64,000 bases of DNA from assembly GCF_047149785.1 (NCBI RefSeq), contig NZ_BAAGBE010000001.1:2542001-2606000 (forward strand), written 5' to 3'. The notes under the pieces were generated by a model, which was not told the origin of the DNA, made no database searches, and saw only the letters and a program-made list of their open reading frames with translations. Numbering within the stretch: position 1 is the stretch's first letter; every line of letters starts with the position of its first letter. Made by a program: the position numbers and the translations under genes. Positions 1 to 9,361 of this stretch are shown in pieces. The DNA comes from Nitrobacter sp047149785 (GTDB lineage: Bacteria; Pseudomonadota; Alphaproteobacteria; Rhizobiales; Xanthobacteraceae).

Positions 1-294
1 GCCCGCCGCGGCCACGTTGTGGAAGCCGGCATCGCGCGCCGCCTCCGCGGTATGCCGGCCGACCGCAAACACAGCCAGCCTCAGCAGCGACTCTTTCCCC
101 GGATGGGCAGCGAGCGCGCGCAAGGCGTTGGCGCTGGTTACGATGACGGCATCATAGCCTGCATGTGGGTCGATCTCGAAAGCGACCGGCTCGAAACGCA
201 GCACCGGCGACAGCAGAACCTCGAACCCCCTCGCACGGAGCGCCGCGGCCGTGGTCTCGTTGTCCGGTTCAGGCCGTGTGACGAGAACCGCCAT
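1..294 (-). CDS. hemD: uroporphyrinogen-III synthase, 5' part only
   Basis: This is the N-terminal part of the enzyme that closes hydroxymethylbilane into uroporphyrinogen III in heme, siroheme and cobalamin synthesis. The minus-strand frame starts ATG with MAVLVTRPEPDNETTAAALR, the usual HemD opening, and continues through a segment like VIVTSANALRAL and a later AVGRHTAEAARDAGF, which fit the family's substrate-cleft motifs. It runs off the left edge of the window, so about 98 residues are visible. Its start lies 3 bp beyond the hemC stop, so the two genes should be cotranscribed and probably translationally coupled. Identification rests on motif resemblance plus hemC adjacency. Confidence 0.85.
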   Translation of the reverse strand, partial: MAVLVTRPEPDNETTAAALRARGFEVLLSPVLRFEPVAFEIDPHAGYDAVIVTSANALRALAAHPGKESLLRLAVFAVGRHTAEAARDAGFHNVAAAG

Positions 295-297
295 GAC

Positions 298-1248
298 TCA
301 TGCCCCGGCGAACAGCGTGAAGAACTTCTCGCCGGCGCGCTCGCGCAGTTCATGCGCCGCGTCGGCGCCGAGCGCGATCGCATCGGCGCGCGCGCCCTCG
401 CGCGTGGTCTCGTAGGACTCCTTGCCGTCGGGAGAAATGATGAGACCGCGGAAGTGAACGCGCTCGCCGTTGACGCGGCAATGGCCGCCAATCGGCGTAC
501 GGCAGGAGCCGTCGAGCAGCGCCAGAAAGCTGCGCTCGGCGCTCAGCGCCACTTCCGTATCCGAATCGCCGATCGCCTTGACGAAGGAATTGATGCGGTC
601 ATCCTCACGGCGCGACTCGATCGCGATGGCGCCCTGCCCGACCGCGGGCAGGAATTCGTCGACCTCCAGAACCCGCGTCGCCTTGTCCTGCAGTCCGAGG
701 CGATTGAGGCCGGCCAGCGCCAGCAGCGTGGCGTCCGCTTCTCCCGCCGCGATCTTGCGCAAGCGCGTCTCGACATTGCCCCGCAGCGAGTTGACCTTGA
801 GATCAGGACGCAGCCGCAGCACCATGGCCTGCCGCCGCAGCGATGCGGTCCCGACCGTCGCGCCTGCCGGCAGATCGTTCAACGAACCGGCATGCGGACT
901 GATGAAGACGTCGCGCACGTCCTCGCGTGGCAGAAACGCCGGCAGCCAGGTGGCGTCGGGCAGAAACGTCGGCACGTCCTTGGACGAATGCACCGCGAAG
1001 TCGATGGAGCCAGCCAGCAGGGCTTCCTCGATCTCCTTGGTGAAGAGACCCTTGCCGCCGACATCGAGCAGCGGACGATCCTGAATCGCGTCGCCCGAGG
1101 TGCGGATGGTCTTGATGACGATCCGCCCGGGCTCGACCCGATGCGCCCGCGCCAGCCGGTCACGCACCTCGTGGGCCTGCGCCAGCGCAAGCGGGCTGCC
1201 CCGGGTGCCGATCGTCGCCAGAATGTCTGTCTCACCCGAGGATTGCAC
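298..1248 (-). CDS. hemC: porphobilinogen deaminase (hydroxymethylbilane synthase)
   Basis: HemC polymerises four porphobilinogen units into hydroxymethylbilane, the step before HemD. The 316-residue product has the full family length. It shows IGTRGSPLALAQA at the N terminus, the substrate-side motif HSSKDVPT (residues 87-94), TASLRRQ around 134-140, and the dipyrromethane-cofactor cysteine in LLDGSCRTPIGG (C249). The start codon is GTG. The gene is divergent from tsaD with a 90 bp gap that must hold both promoters. The stop is followed after 3 bp by hemD. Nothing unusual is visible in the product. Confidence 0.97.
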   Translation of the reverse strand: MQSSGETDILATIGTRGSPLALAQAHEVRDRLARAHRVEPGRIVIKTIRTSGDAIQDRPLLDVGGKGLFTKEIEEALLAGSIDFAVHSSKDVPTFLPDATWLPAFLPREDVRDVFISPHAGSLNDLPAGATVGTASLRRQAMVLRLRPDLKVNSLRGNVETRLRKIAAGEADATLLALAGLNRLGLQDKATRVLEVDEFLPAVGQGAIAIESRREDDRINSFVKAIGDSDTEVALSAERSFLALLDGSCRTPIGGHCRVNGERVHFRGLIISPDGKESYETTREGARADAIALGADAAHELRERAGEKFFTLFAGA

Positions 1249-1338
1249 GCCAGGACCTCATAATGCTACGCGAAGAGAGACAGGGAAACGCTGGTTTGCG
1301 GGATAACGCAAGACCCATAATCTAGGTGCGATATATCG

Positions 1339-2412
1339 ATGCTGGTGCTAGGGATCGAGACCACCTGCGATGAAACCGCAGCCGCCGTGGTCGAGCGCCA
1401 GGCAGACGGCCATGCCCGGATTCTCTCCAACGTCGTACGTTCGCAGACCGCAGAACACGCCCCCTATGGCGGCGTGGTTCCGGAAATCGCGGCGCGCGCC
1501 CATGTCGATCTGCTCGACGGCATCGTCGCCAGCGCCATGAAGAAGTCGGGCGCGGACTTTCCCCAGCTTTCCGGGGTCGCCGCCGCCGCCGGACCCGGCC
1601 TGATCGGCGGCGTCATCGTGGGGCTGACCACCGCCAAGGCGATCGCGCTGGTTCATCGCTTGCCTTTGATCGCGGTCAATCATCTCGAAGCCCACGCGTT
1701 GACGCCGCGGCTGACCGGCCTGCTCGAATTTCCCTACTGCCTGTTCCTCGCCTCCGGCGGCCATACCCAGATCGTCGCGGTGCTCGGCGTCGGCGACTAT
1801 GTACGGCTCGGCACCACGGTCGACGACGCCATGGGGGAAGCCTTCGACAAGGTGGCGAAGATGCTCGGCCTGCCCTATCCCGGCGGTCCGCAGGTCGAGC
1901 GCGCGGCAGTGAACGGCGACGCCACGCGATTCAATTTCCCGCGACCGATGCTCGGTCGCCCCGACGCCAACTTCTCGCTCTCCGGCCTGAAAACCGCCGT
2001 GCGCAACGAGGCCAGCCGCATCGACCCGCTGGAGCCGCGGGACATCAGCGACCTCTGCGCCGGGTTTCAGGCCGCCGTACTGGAGGCGACGGCCGACCGG
2101 CTCGGCGTCGGCCTCAGGCTGTTTCGAGAACGGTTCGGCACGCCGCGCGCGCTGGTCGCCGCCGGCGGGGTCGCCGCCAACCAGGCGATCCGCGGCGCGC
2201 TGGAGGATGTCGCCGCCAGAGCCCAGACCACGCTGATCATCCCGCCCCCGGCATTATGCACGGATAATGGCGCCATGATCGCATGGGCCGGCGCCGAACG
2301 GCTGGCGGCTGGTTTAACCGACACGCTCGAGGCCCCTCCGCGCGCCCGCTGGCTGCTGGATGCCACGGCTCAGGCGCCCGCTGGCTTCGCCAATAGCCGC
2401 GCCGGATTTTGA
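1339..2412 (+). CDS. tsaD: tRNA N6-adenosine threonylcarbamoyltransferase
   Basis: TsaD transfers the threonylcarbamoyl group from the TsaC product to A37 of ANN-decoding tRNAs, acting in the cytoplasm with TsaB and TsaE. The 357-residue protein opens MLVLGIETTCDETAAAVV, the ASKHA-fold phosphate motif of the Kae1/YgjD family. It carries the metal-binding HLEAHALTPRL (HxxxH) near residue 115, ASGGHTQIV near 138, and CTDNGAMIAWAG near the C terminus. Length is normal for the family. gpsA starts 13 bp after the stop, the same neighbour seen in many Rhizobiales, so the two probably form an operon. Confidence 0.97.
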   Translation: MLVLGIETTCDETAAAVVERQADGHARILSNVVRSQTAEHAPYGGVVPEIAARAHVDLLDGIVASAMKKSGADFPQLSGVAAAAGPGLIGGVIVGLTTAKAIALVHRLPLIAVNHLEAHALTPRLTGLLEFPYCLFLASGGHTQIVAVLGVGDYVRLGTTVDDAMGEAFDKVAKMLGLPYPGGPQVERAAVNGDATRFNFPRPMLGRPDANFSLSGLKTAVRNEASRIDPLEPRDISDLCAGFQAAVLEATADRLGVGLRLFRERFGTPRALVAAGGVAANQAIRGALEDVAARAQTTLIIPPPALCTDNGAMIAWAGAERLAAGLTDTLEAPPRARWLLDATAQAPAGFANSRAGF

Positions 2413-2425
2413 AGGCGTTGGCGCG

Positions 2426-3406
2426 ATGAGAGCGCTCAACCGCGTTTCCGTGATCGGCGCCGGCGCCTGGGGCACGGCGCTGGCCGGCGTCGCCGCGCGC
2501 GCGGGCCGGAAGGTGACGCTGTATGCGCGCGACGCCGTGCTGGTCGAAGCGATCCTGGCAACGCGGCAAAATCCGCGGCTGCCCGGCGTTCCGCTCGACC
2601 CCGGCATCGCCGTGACCGACGACGTCGCCGCCGCCGGTCGCGCCGACATTGTCGTGATCGCGGTCCCTGCGCAGAACTCGCGCGCTGCGCTCGCCATGCT
2701 GGCCCCGCACCTCGCAGACGGGACGCCCGTCATCGCCAGCGCCAAGGGCATCGAGCGCGGCACGCGGCGCTTCATGACCGAGGTGATCGAGGAAGCCGCG
2801 CCTCGGGCTGCGCCTGCGATCCTGTCCGGGCCGAGCTTTGCCGACGATGTGGCGCGGGGACTGCCGACCGCGGTGACGCTGGCGGCGAAAGGCGAAGCCA
2901 TGGCGGTCGCGCTGGTCGAGGCGCTCGGCTCAAAGACCTTCCGGCCCTATCACACCACCGATATTCGCGGCGTCGAGATCGGCGGGGCCGCCAAGAACGT
3001 GCTCGCGATCGCCGCGGGCATCGTCGCTGGCCGGCAATTGGGAGCCTCGGCGCTGGCGGCGCTGACGACGCGGGCTTTCACTGAGCTGATGCGACTCGGA
3101 CTTGCCTGCGGCGCGCGGCCCGAGACGATCTCCGGGCTGGCGGGACTGGGCGACCTGATCCTGAGTTGCTCCAGTCCACAATCGCGCAATTTCGCGCTCG
3201 GCGTCGCGCTCGGCCGCGGCGAGCCGTTCCCGCGCGAAAAACTCAGCGAAGGCGAATTCACCGCGCCCGCGCTGGCCGAACTGGCGGCGGCCAACGGAAT
3301 CGACATACCGGTCGCACAGGCGGTCGCGGCCATTCTCGCCGGCCGGTTGACGATCGACGAGGCCATCGACAATCTGCTGACCCGGCCATTCCGGGCTGAG
3401 GGGTAG
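2426..3406 (+). CDS. gpsA: glycerol-3-phosphate dehydrogenase [NAD(P)+]
   Basis: GpsA reduces dihydroxyacetone phosphate to sn-glycerol 3-phosphate for phospholipid synthesis. The start at MRALNRVSVIGAGAWGTALAG gives 326 residues, and the Rossmann motif GAGAWGTALA falls immediately inside. The reading frame is open 66 bp further upstream, but that would overlap tsaD and add unrelated sequence. Other family features are IVVIAVPAQ, ASAKGIERGT, the catalytic-lysine region GAAKNVLAIAAGI, and GLAGLGDLILSC. A palindromic repeat follows the stop. Confidence 0.96.
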   Translation: MRALNRVSVIGAGAWGTALAGVAARAGRKVTLYARDAVLVEAILATRQNPRLPGVPLDPGIAVTDDVAAAGRADIVVIAVPAQNSRAALAMLAPHLADGTPVIASAKGIERGTRRFMTEVIEEAAPRAAPAILSGPSFADDVARGLPTAVTLAAKGEAMAVALVEALGSKTFRPYHTTDIRGVEIGGAAKNVLAIAAGIVAGRQLGASALAALTTRAFTELMRLGLACGARPETISGLAGLGDLILSCSSPQSRNFALGVALGRGEPFPREKLSEGEFTAPALAELAAANGIDIPVAQAVAAILAGRLTIDEAIDNLLTRPFRAEG

Positions 3407-3415
3407 CTTTCGCTG

Positions 3416-3501
3416 TCATGCCCACGCTTGTCGCGGGCATCCACGTCTTGGTAGTGAGAGACAGGAAGACGTGGATGGCCGGAACAAGTCCGGCCATGAC
3501 G
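3416..3501. repeat. long imperfect palindrome of two 'catgcccg' type half-units
   Basis: Between gpsA and the EVE gene, a left arm beginning gtcatgcccacgcttgtcg and carrying gcatccacgtctt faces a right arm aagacgtggatggccgg ending ccggccatgac. Each arm has its own small hairpin, and together they make an imperfect palindrome of about 85 bp. Related units occur near 8909, 25873 and 55227, and inside the palindromic element at 57.7 kb. It could fold in mRNA downstream of gpsA, but no T-run marks it as a classical terminator. Confidence 0.7.
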
Positions 3502-3514
3502 TGGGATCGTTCTC

Positions 3515-3928
3515 ATGAACTACTGGCTGGTGAAATCGGAGCCTTCGGCGTGGTCGTGGGACCAGCAGGTGGCGAAGGGCGCGAAGGGCGAGGCGTGGAC
3601 CGGCGTGCGCAACTTCACGGCGCGGCAGAACCTCGTCGCCATGAAGAAGGGCGACCTGGCCTTTTTCTATCATTCCAACGAAGGCAAGGAGATCGTCGGC
3701 ATCGCCGAAATCATCCGCGAAGCCTATCCCGACCCCACCGACAAAACCGGCAAATTCGTCTGCGTCGATATCCGCGCCGACAAGCCGCTGAAGACGCCGG
3801 TGACAATCGCCGCCGTCAAGGCCGACAAGCGCCTGGCCGACATGGCGCTGGTCAAATACTCCCGCCTCTCGGTGCAGCCGGTGACGGCGGCGGAATGGAA
3901 GCTCGTCTGCAAGATGGGCGGGCTGTAG
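3515..3928 (+). CDS. EVE domain protein (PUA-like fold)
   Basis: The 137-residue product consists of a single EVE domain. It opens MNYWLVKSEPSAWSWDQQV, then WTGVRNFTARQNLVAMKKGD and FFYHSNEGKEIVGIAEI, the standard order of motifs. EVE domains belong to the PUA-like superfamily and are thought to bind modified nucleotides in DNA or RNA. The exact ligand of the stand-alone bacterial form is not settled. It follows gpsA on the same strand across the palindromic repeat. The C terminus is EWKLVCKMGGL, typical for the family. Confidence 0.92.
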   Translation: MNYWLVKSEPSAWSWDQQVAKGAKGEAWTGVRNFTARQNLVAMKKGDLAFFYHSNEGKEIVGIAEIIREAYPDPTDKTGKFVCVDIRADKPLKTPVTIAAVKADKRLADMALVKYSRLSVQPVTAAEWKLVCKMGGL

Positions 3929-4322
3929 GAGGGCTCGCGCCCCGAGGACGACGCCCCGATGACGACAATGTCGCCGCAAGCCAGCCTGGTTCAGCGAGTC
4001 AACCCTCGGCGGCGCAACCATGGTATCGGCGCAGACGAGCCGAATGGCCTCGAAATTCAACAGGCAACATGGTTATATGTTGCGGGCGCGTAGCGGAGGC
4101 AACCATGCCGGCGATTTCCGGCCCGCCGCGCGCGGTCCTGACGGTCCCGCCATGGTTATCCACAGCCATGGTTATCCACAGCGGGCAGCATGACCCGTCC
4201 GACCAAGGTCCTAGTGCTGACGGCTTGTCGCCGTACCACGCCGCGACGCATAATCGTCGCAATGGTGAAAAACGGACCCGCCTGTGTTTTCCGGGCGCGG
4301 GTCCCGCGGTGGAGCAAAGACG
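3929..4322. promoter_or_regulatory. non-coding region upstream of acs with two DnaA boxes and an inverted repeat
   Basis: No gene is supported in these 394 bp. Two perfect DnaA-box consensus sites, ttatccaca, lie at 4156-4164 and 4172-4180 in the same orientation. They are part of a 16 bp tandem duplication of ccatggttatccacag. Upstream, a 7 bp inverted repeat, gcaacat-ggttat-atgttgc, lies at 4064-4083 and could be an operator. The region should hold the acs promoter. The boxes suggest DnaA binding, but nothing else argues for a replication origin: there is no AT-rich unwinding stretch and no further box cluster. Confidence 0.6.
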
Positions 4323-6281
<1,959 letters not shown>

Positions 6282-6300
6282 GTTTGGAGCAATTTACATT

Positions 6301-6404
6301 TAGAGCGTTTTCAAGCGAAGCGGCTACCGGTTCGCGTAAAGAAAACGCGTCAAATCAAAAATATAGAGCCCGCTTCTGATTCCATCAGAAGCGGAAAGAC
6401 TCTA
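6301..6404 (+). repeat. TA-flanked ~104 bp palindromic element, copy 1
   Basis: The element begins tagagcgttttcaagcgaag and ends agcggaaagactcta. It holds two internal hairpins: cgcgt-aaagaaa-acgcg, and the perfect 10 bp stem ccgcttctga / tcagaagcgg. The terminal inverted repeat is imperfect (GAGC[G/C]TTT[T/C]C inside flanking TA). Four further copies lie at 45074, 56292, 57686 and 62075. This copy is 19 bp beyond the acs stop and is the only one not touching a stop codon. TA flanks and short inverted ends resemble non-autonomous elements moved by IS630/mariner-type transposases (inference). Confidence 0.85.
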
Positions 6405-6435
6405 GACGGAAACGCATCGCTGGGCACAGCGGACT

Positions 6436-6540
6436 CCCTCTCCCATTGGGAGAGGGTTGGGGTGAGGAGATCCGACGTCTCGATGCTGAATCCCCCCCCA
6501 CCCGGCACCCCGTGCCGACCTCTCCCCGGCGGGGAGAGGT
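6436..6540. repeat. 'cctctcccg...' paired-hairpin repeat, copy A
   Basis: Two near-perfect hairpins, ccctctcccattgggagaggg (6436-6456) and cctctccccggcggggagagg (6519-6539), bracket a centre containing cccccccacccgg. The same architecture recurs near 10726, 41101, 44521 and 60836. This copy lies between the 3' ends of the convergent genes acs and the S24 protein, where it could act as a bidirectional mRNA 3' structure. Confidence 0.75.
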
Positions 6541-6579
6541 GGTCGGGTCAGGGCTGCTTTGATCAACATCATCTCCCGA

Positions 6580-7212
6580 TCACTGGCTCGCCCACACGAT
6601 CCGCGCGATCCATTCCACGTCGGCGGCGGGAATCGTCCGGTTGACATGGCTCGGATTGAGCGACTGCAGTTCGATCATCTTCGCGGTCCGGCGCTTGAGT
6701 TCCTTCACCATCACCTCGCCGTCCCTGGTCTTCACCACCACGCGGTCGCCACGCCGGATCGGCGTGCCCGGCGAGACCACGATGACATCGCCGTCGCGAT
6801 AGGCGGGCTTCATCGAGTCGCCGGAGATCTCCAGCGCATAGGCGTGCTCGTCGTTGACGCAGGGAAGACCCACCTCGTCCCAGCCCTTGCCGACAGGAAA
6901 GCCGCCATCGTCGAAATAGCCGCCGGCGCCGGCCTCGGCGAAGCCGAGCAGCGGCACCGCCTGCGCGGCGCGCGCCGTATCCTCGATAAGCTGCACGAAG
7001 GTGTCGATCGCGGTCTCGGTGGCGGCGAGCGCTTTCGCGACCGACTCGGTTGAAGGCCACCGCTCGCGGCCGTCGCTGGTGATGCGTTTCGACCTGTTGA
7101 AGGTCGTCGGGTCAAGTCCGGCCTTTCTCGCAAGGCCCGACGGCGACAGGCCGGCGCGCTCCGCGAGACGATCCAGCGCCGACCAGATCTGGGCGTGTGT
7201 CAGCATGGTCAT
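6580..7212 (-). CDS. LexA-like repressor, HTH plus S24 self-cleaving peptidase
   Basis: This 210-residue protein has an N-terminal helix-turn-helix of XRE type (LSPSGLARKAGLDPTTFNR, about 22-40) and a C-terminal S24 peptidase domain. The serine motif is GDSMKPAYRDGD and the general-base lysine lies in VMVKELKRR. A PxLG-FAEAGAGG segment sits where the autocleavage hinge is expected. Phage CI-type and LexA-type repressors with this layout are inactivated by RecA-stimulated self-cleavage. No phage genes lie nearby, so it is probably a resident stress regulator. It is divergent from the DUF952 gene, with a 228 bp shared upstream region. An alternative ATG lies two codons inside. Confidence 0.85.
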   Translation of the reverse strand: MTMLTHAQIWSALDRLAERAGLSPSGLARKAGLDPTTFNRSKRITSDGRERWPSTESVAKALAATETAIDTFVQLIEDTARAAQAVPLLGFAEAGAGGYFDDGGFPVGKGWDEVGLPCVNDEHAYALEISGDSMKPAYRDGDVIVVSPGTPIRRGDRVVVKTRDGEVMVKELKRRTAKMIELQSLNPSHVNRTIPAADVEWIARIVWASQ

Positions 7213-7440
7213 GTGGCGCGTCCTGATTTCCGCTTTCCGGAACGATGAATTCTGTCAAGAACTAGGAATTATTACCTCAACCGGCGGAAGCCTGCAATGC
7301 GCCGGGGTTAAAATGCGGCTCTTGAAGTGCGGGCGGGCCACCGATACGGTCACGCATGAACCGCTGCAATTTAAGCGAGCGGAAACAAAATCATGCGCTT
7401 CTCAGTATCGTGAAGGCGCAATGACGGGCTCGGGACACGC

Positions 7441-7785
7441 GTGCGAACGATCTACAAAATCTGTTCCGCTTCGGCCTGGCGGGAAGCCGAGCGGCACGGC
7501 GTTTTTCGCGGCAGCGCCGATGACTTGCGCGACGGCTTCATTCATTTCTCCACCGCCTCCCAGGTCGAAGGCACGGCCCGCAAGCACTTCGCTGGCCAGA
7601 CCGGGCTGCTCCTGATCGCGATCGATGCCGATGCACTGGGCGAGGCGCTGCGCTGGGAGGTCTCGCGCGGGGGCGAGCGGTTTCCGCATCTCTACGGCGA
7701 ACTCGATCTCAGCCATGTCTCGGCGGTGCAGGACATGCGCGCACGCGCGGACGGATATCACGACATCCCGGAGCTTGCGCCGTGA
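7441..7785 (+). CDS. DUF952 family protein
   Basis: The 114-residue product starts with GTG and reads MRTIYKICSASAWREAERHG, followed by DGFIHFSTASQV and later ERFPHLYGELDL. These are the signatures of the DUF952 family, whose fold resembles ADP-ribosyltransferases but whose activity is unknown. The stop overlaps the pyrD start by 4 bp (gtga), so translation of the two is coupled, an arrangement common in Bradyrhizobium relatives. Its role beside pyrimidine synthesis is not known. Confidence 0.85.
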   Translation: MRTIYKICSASAWREAERHGVFRGSADDLRDGFIHFSTASQVEGTARKHFAGQTGLLLIAIDADALGEALRWEVSRGGERFPHLYGELDLSHVSAVQDMRARADGYHDIPELAP

Positions 7786-8876
7786 TCCGCGCCTTCGACA
7801 ATTTCTCGCTGCCGCTGTTGCGCTGGTTCGATCCGGAAGACGCCCATCGCATGGCGATCCAGGGACTGCGGCTGCTGCCGCCGATACGCCAGCGCGCGGA
7901 CGACCCGAAACTCGCGGTTCGCGCCTTCGGTCTGAATTTTCCCAATCCGATCGGCCTGGCCGCCGGCTTCGACAAGAGCGGGGAGGTCCCCGACGCGCTG
8001 CTGAAACTGGGATTCGGCTCGGTCGAGATCGGTTCGGTGACGCCGAGGCCGCAGCCCGGCAATCCGCGCCCGCGCGTGTTCCGGCTCGAACGCGACGAGG
8101 GCGTCATCAACCGCATGGGATTCAACAACGACGGCGCCCACGTCGTGCTGCGCCGGCTGGCGGCCCGTGCGCATTCCGGCGGTATCATCGGGGTCAACAT
8201 CGGCGCCAACAAGGATTCGGCCAACCGCGTCGCCGACTATGTCAGGCTGATCGAAATCTTCGCGCCGGTGGCGAGCTACTTCACCGTCAACGTGTCCTCA
8301 CCCAATACGCCAGGCCTGCGCAACCTGCAGCAGGCGCACGCGCTCAACGAGTTGCTGGCGAAGGTGATCGATGCCCGCGAGCGGGTCCGTCAGAATGCCG
8401 GCGACACGCCGGTTCTGCTCAAGATCGCGCCCGACCTGACGCTGGCCGAACTCGACGACGTCGTTCAGATCGCGCGCTCGCGCCGCATCGACGGCATGAT
8501 CGTCGGCAACACGACAACGGCGCGGCCGTCGAGCTTGCGCGATCAATCGCGGGCGAAAGAACAGGGCGGGCTGTCGGGCCGACCGCTGTTCAGGTTGTCG
8601 ACCCGGATGGTGGCGGAGACCTATGTGCGCGCCGAGGGCGCGTTTCCGCTGGTCGGGGTCGGCGGCATCGACTCCGGCGGCGCGGCATTGACCAAGATTC
8701 GCGCCGGCGCCACCCTGATCCAGCTTTACTCGTCGCTGGTCTACAAGGGGCTTGGTCTTGTCGACGACATCAAGCGCGATCTGATGTCGACGCTGCTGCG
8801 GACTGGGCGCGACTCGCTGTCGGAAATCGTCGGCGCGGACGCCGCGGCGATCACGGCGGAAGACTGGCCGGTTTAA
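7782..8876 (+). CDS. pyrD: dihydroorotate dehydrogenase (quinone), class 2
   Basis: PyrD oxidises dihydroorotate to orotate and passes electrons to membrane quinone in pyrimidine biosynthesis. The 364-residue protein starts with GTG. It shows the class-2 N-terminal extension for membrane association, then NPIGLAAGFDKSGE, GSVTPRPQPGNP, the active-site serine motif TVNVSSPNTPGLR, LLKIAPDL, and the FMN phosphate motif LVGVGGIDSGGAAL. Coupling to DUF952 is by a 4 bp overlap. A 9 bp perfect hairpin follows the stop. Confidence 0.96.
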   Translation: MIRAFDNFSLPLLRWFDPEDAHRMAIQGLRLLPPIRQRADDPKLAVRAFGLNFPNPIGLAAGFDKSGEVPDALLKLGFGSVEIGSVTPRPQPGNPRPRVFRLERDEGVINRMGFNNDGAHVVLRRLAARAHSGGIIGVNIGANKDSANRVADYVRLIEIFAPVASYFTVNVSSPNTPGLRNLQQAHALNELLAKVIDARERVRQNAGDTPVLLKIAPDLTLAELDDVVQIARSRRIDGMIVGNTTTARPSSLRDQSRAKEQGGLSGRPLFRLSTRMVAETYVRAEGAFPLVGVGGIDSGGAALTKIRAGATLIQLYSSLVYKGLGLVDDIKRDLMSTLLRTGRDSLSEIVGADAAAITAEDWPV

Positions 8877-8908
8877 AGCAGGTGTGGTTTGGACGAAATC
8901 AGCAACCC

Positions 8909-8940
8909 GTCATGCCCGGCTTTATGCCGGGCATCCATGT
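8909..8940. repeat. short 'catgcccggc' hairpin repeat after pyrD
   Basis: A perfect 9 bp inverted repeat, atgcccggc-tttat-gccgggcat (8912-8934), follows pyrD by about 35 bp and continues with ccatg. It is a minimal unit of the same family as the 3416 palindrome. It may protect or terminate the pyrD transcript, but no T-run follows on the plus strand. Confidence 0.6.
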
Positions 8941-8963
8941 CATCAAAGCGCAAACCGCTTTAG

Positions 8964-9260
8964 CTACCGCGGCGCCCCGAACAGGCGCGACAGCAGCCAG
9001 ATCGGGATCACGATGACGGCGCCGAGCAGGAAGTAGCGCCACAATCCGTTAATCGCATCGAAGCCGAGATTCCAGACCCGTTCGACCAGCAGGCGCACGC
9101 TCTGCACGATATTCCAGGGGTCGAAGCCGACCGCCGCGAGCATCACGCCGACCAGCGTCGACAGCAGGATCAGGCGGAACGCGACCGCCAGCGGCGAGCC
9201 ACCCAGAAAACGCGACAGGCTGTCGCGGTCGGCGGGAAATTTCCGGGTCTCGTTCGGCAT
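8964..9260 (-). CDS. small inner-membrane protein, DUF6460-like
   Basis: The 98-residue protein has two predicted membrane segments, AVAFRLILLSTLVGVMLAAV (about 26-45) and YFLLGAVIVIPIWLLSRLF (about 76-94). Between them is an amphipathic stretch containing FDPWNIVQSVRLLVERVWNL. The ending LLGAVIVIPIWLLSRL and the FDPWNI block match small membrane proteins of unknown function common in Rhizobiales. It lies alone between the convergent pyrD and the ligase gene, whose 3' end is about 100 bp away. No function is assigned. Confidence 0.75.
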   Translation of the reverse strand: MPNETRKFPADRDSLSRFLGGSPLAVAFRLILLSTLVGVMLAAVGFDPWNIVQSVRLLVERVWNLGFDAINGLWRYFLLGAVIVIPIWLLSRLFGAPR

Positions 9261-9361
9261 CGTGACTCTCCTGCGGGATTCGACGACCCGCGCGTCGCAG
9301 CATAGCCCAAAAAAACCGCGTGATGCAGATGGGGAACCGCCGTTCCCTCGTCAATGGTTGT

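Noticed and set aside
19..1263. 414-codon plus-strand frame opposite hemC
   Set aside because: It is the antisense shadow of hemC and hemD; the minus-strand proteins have clear family motifs.
3929..4322. Possible chromosomal replication origin
   Set aside because: Only two DnaA boxes, no AT-rich unwinding region and no typical origin neighbours such as hemE or dnaA; a regulatory or titration site is more likely.
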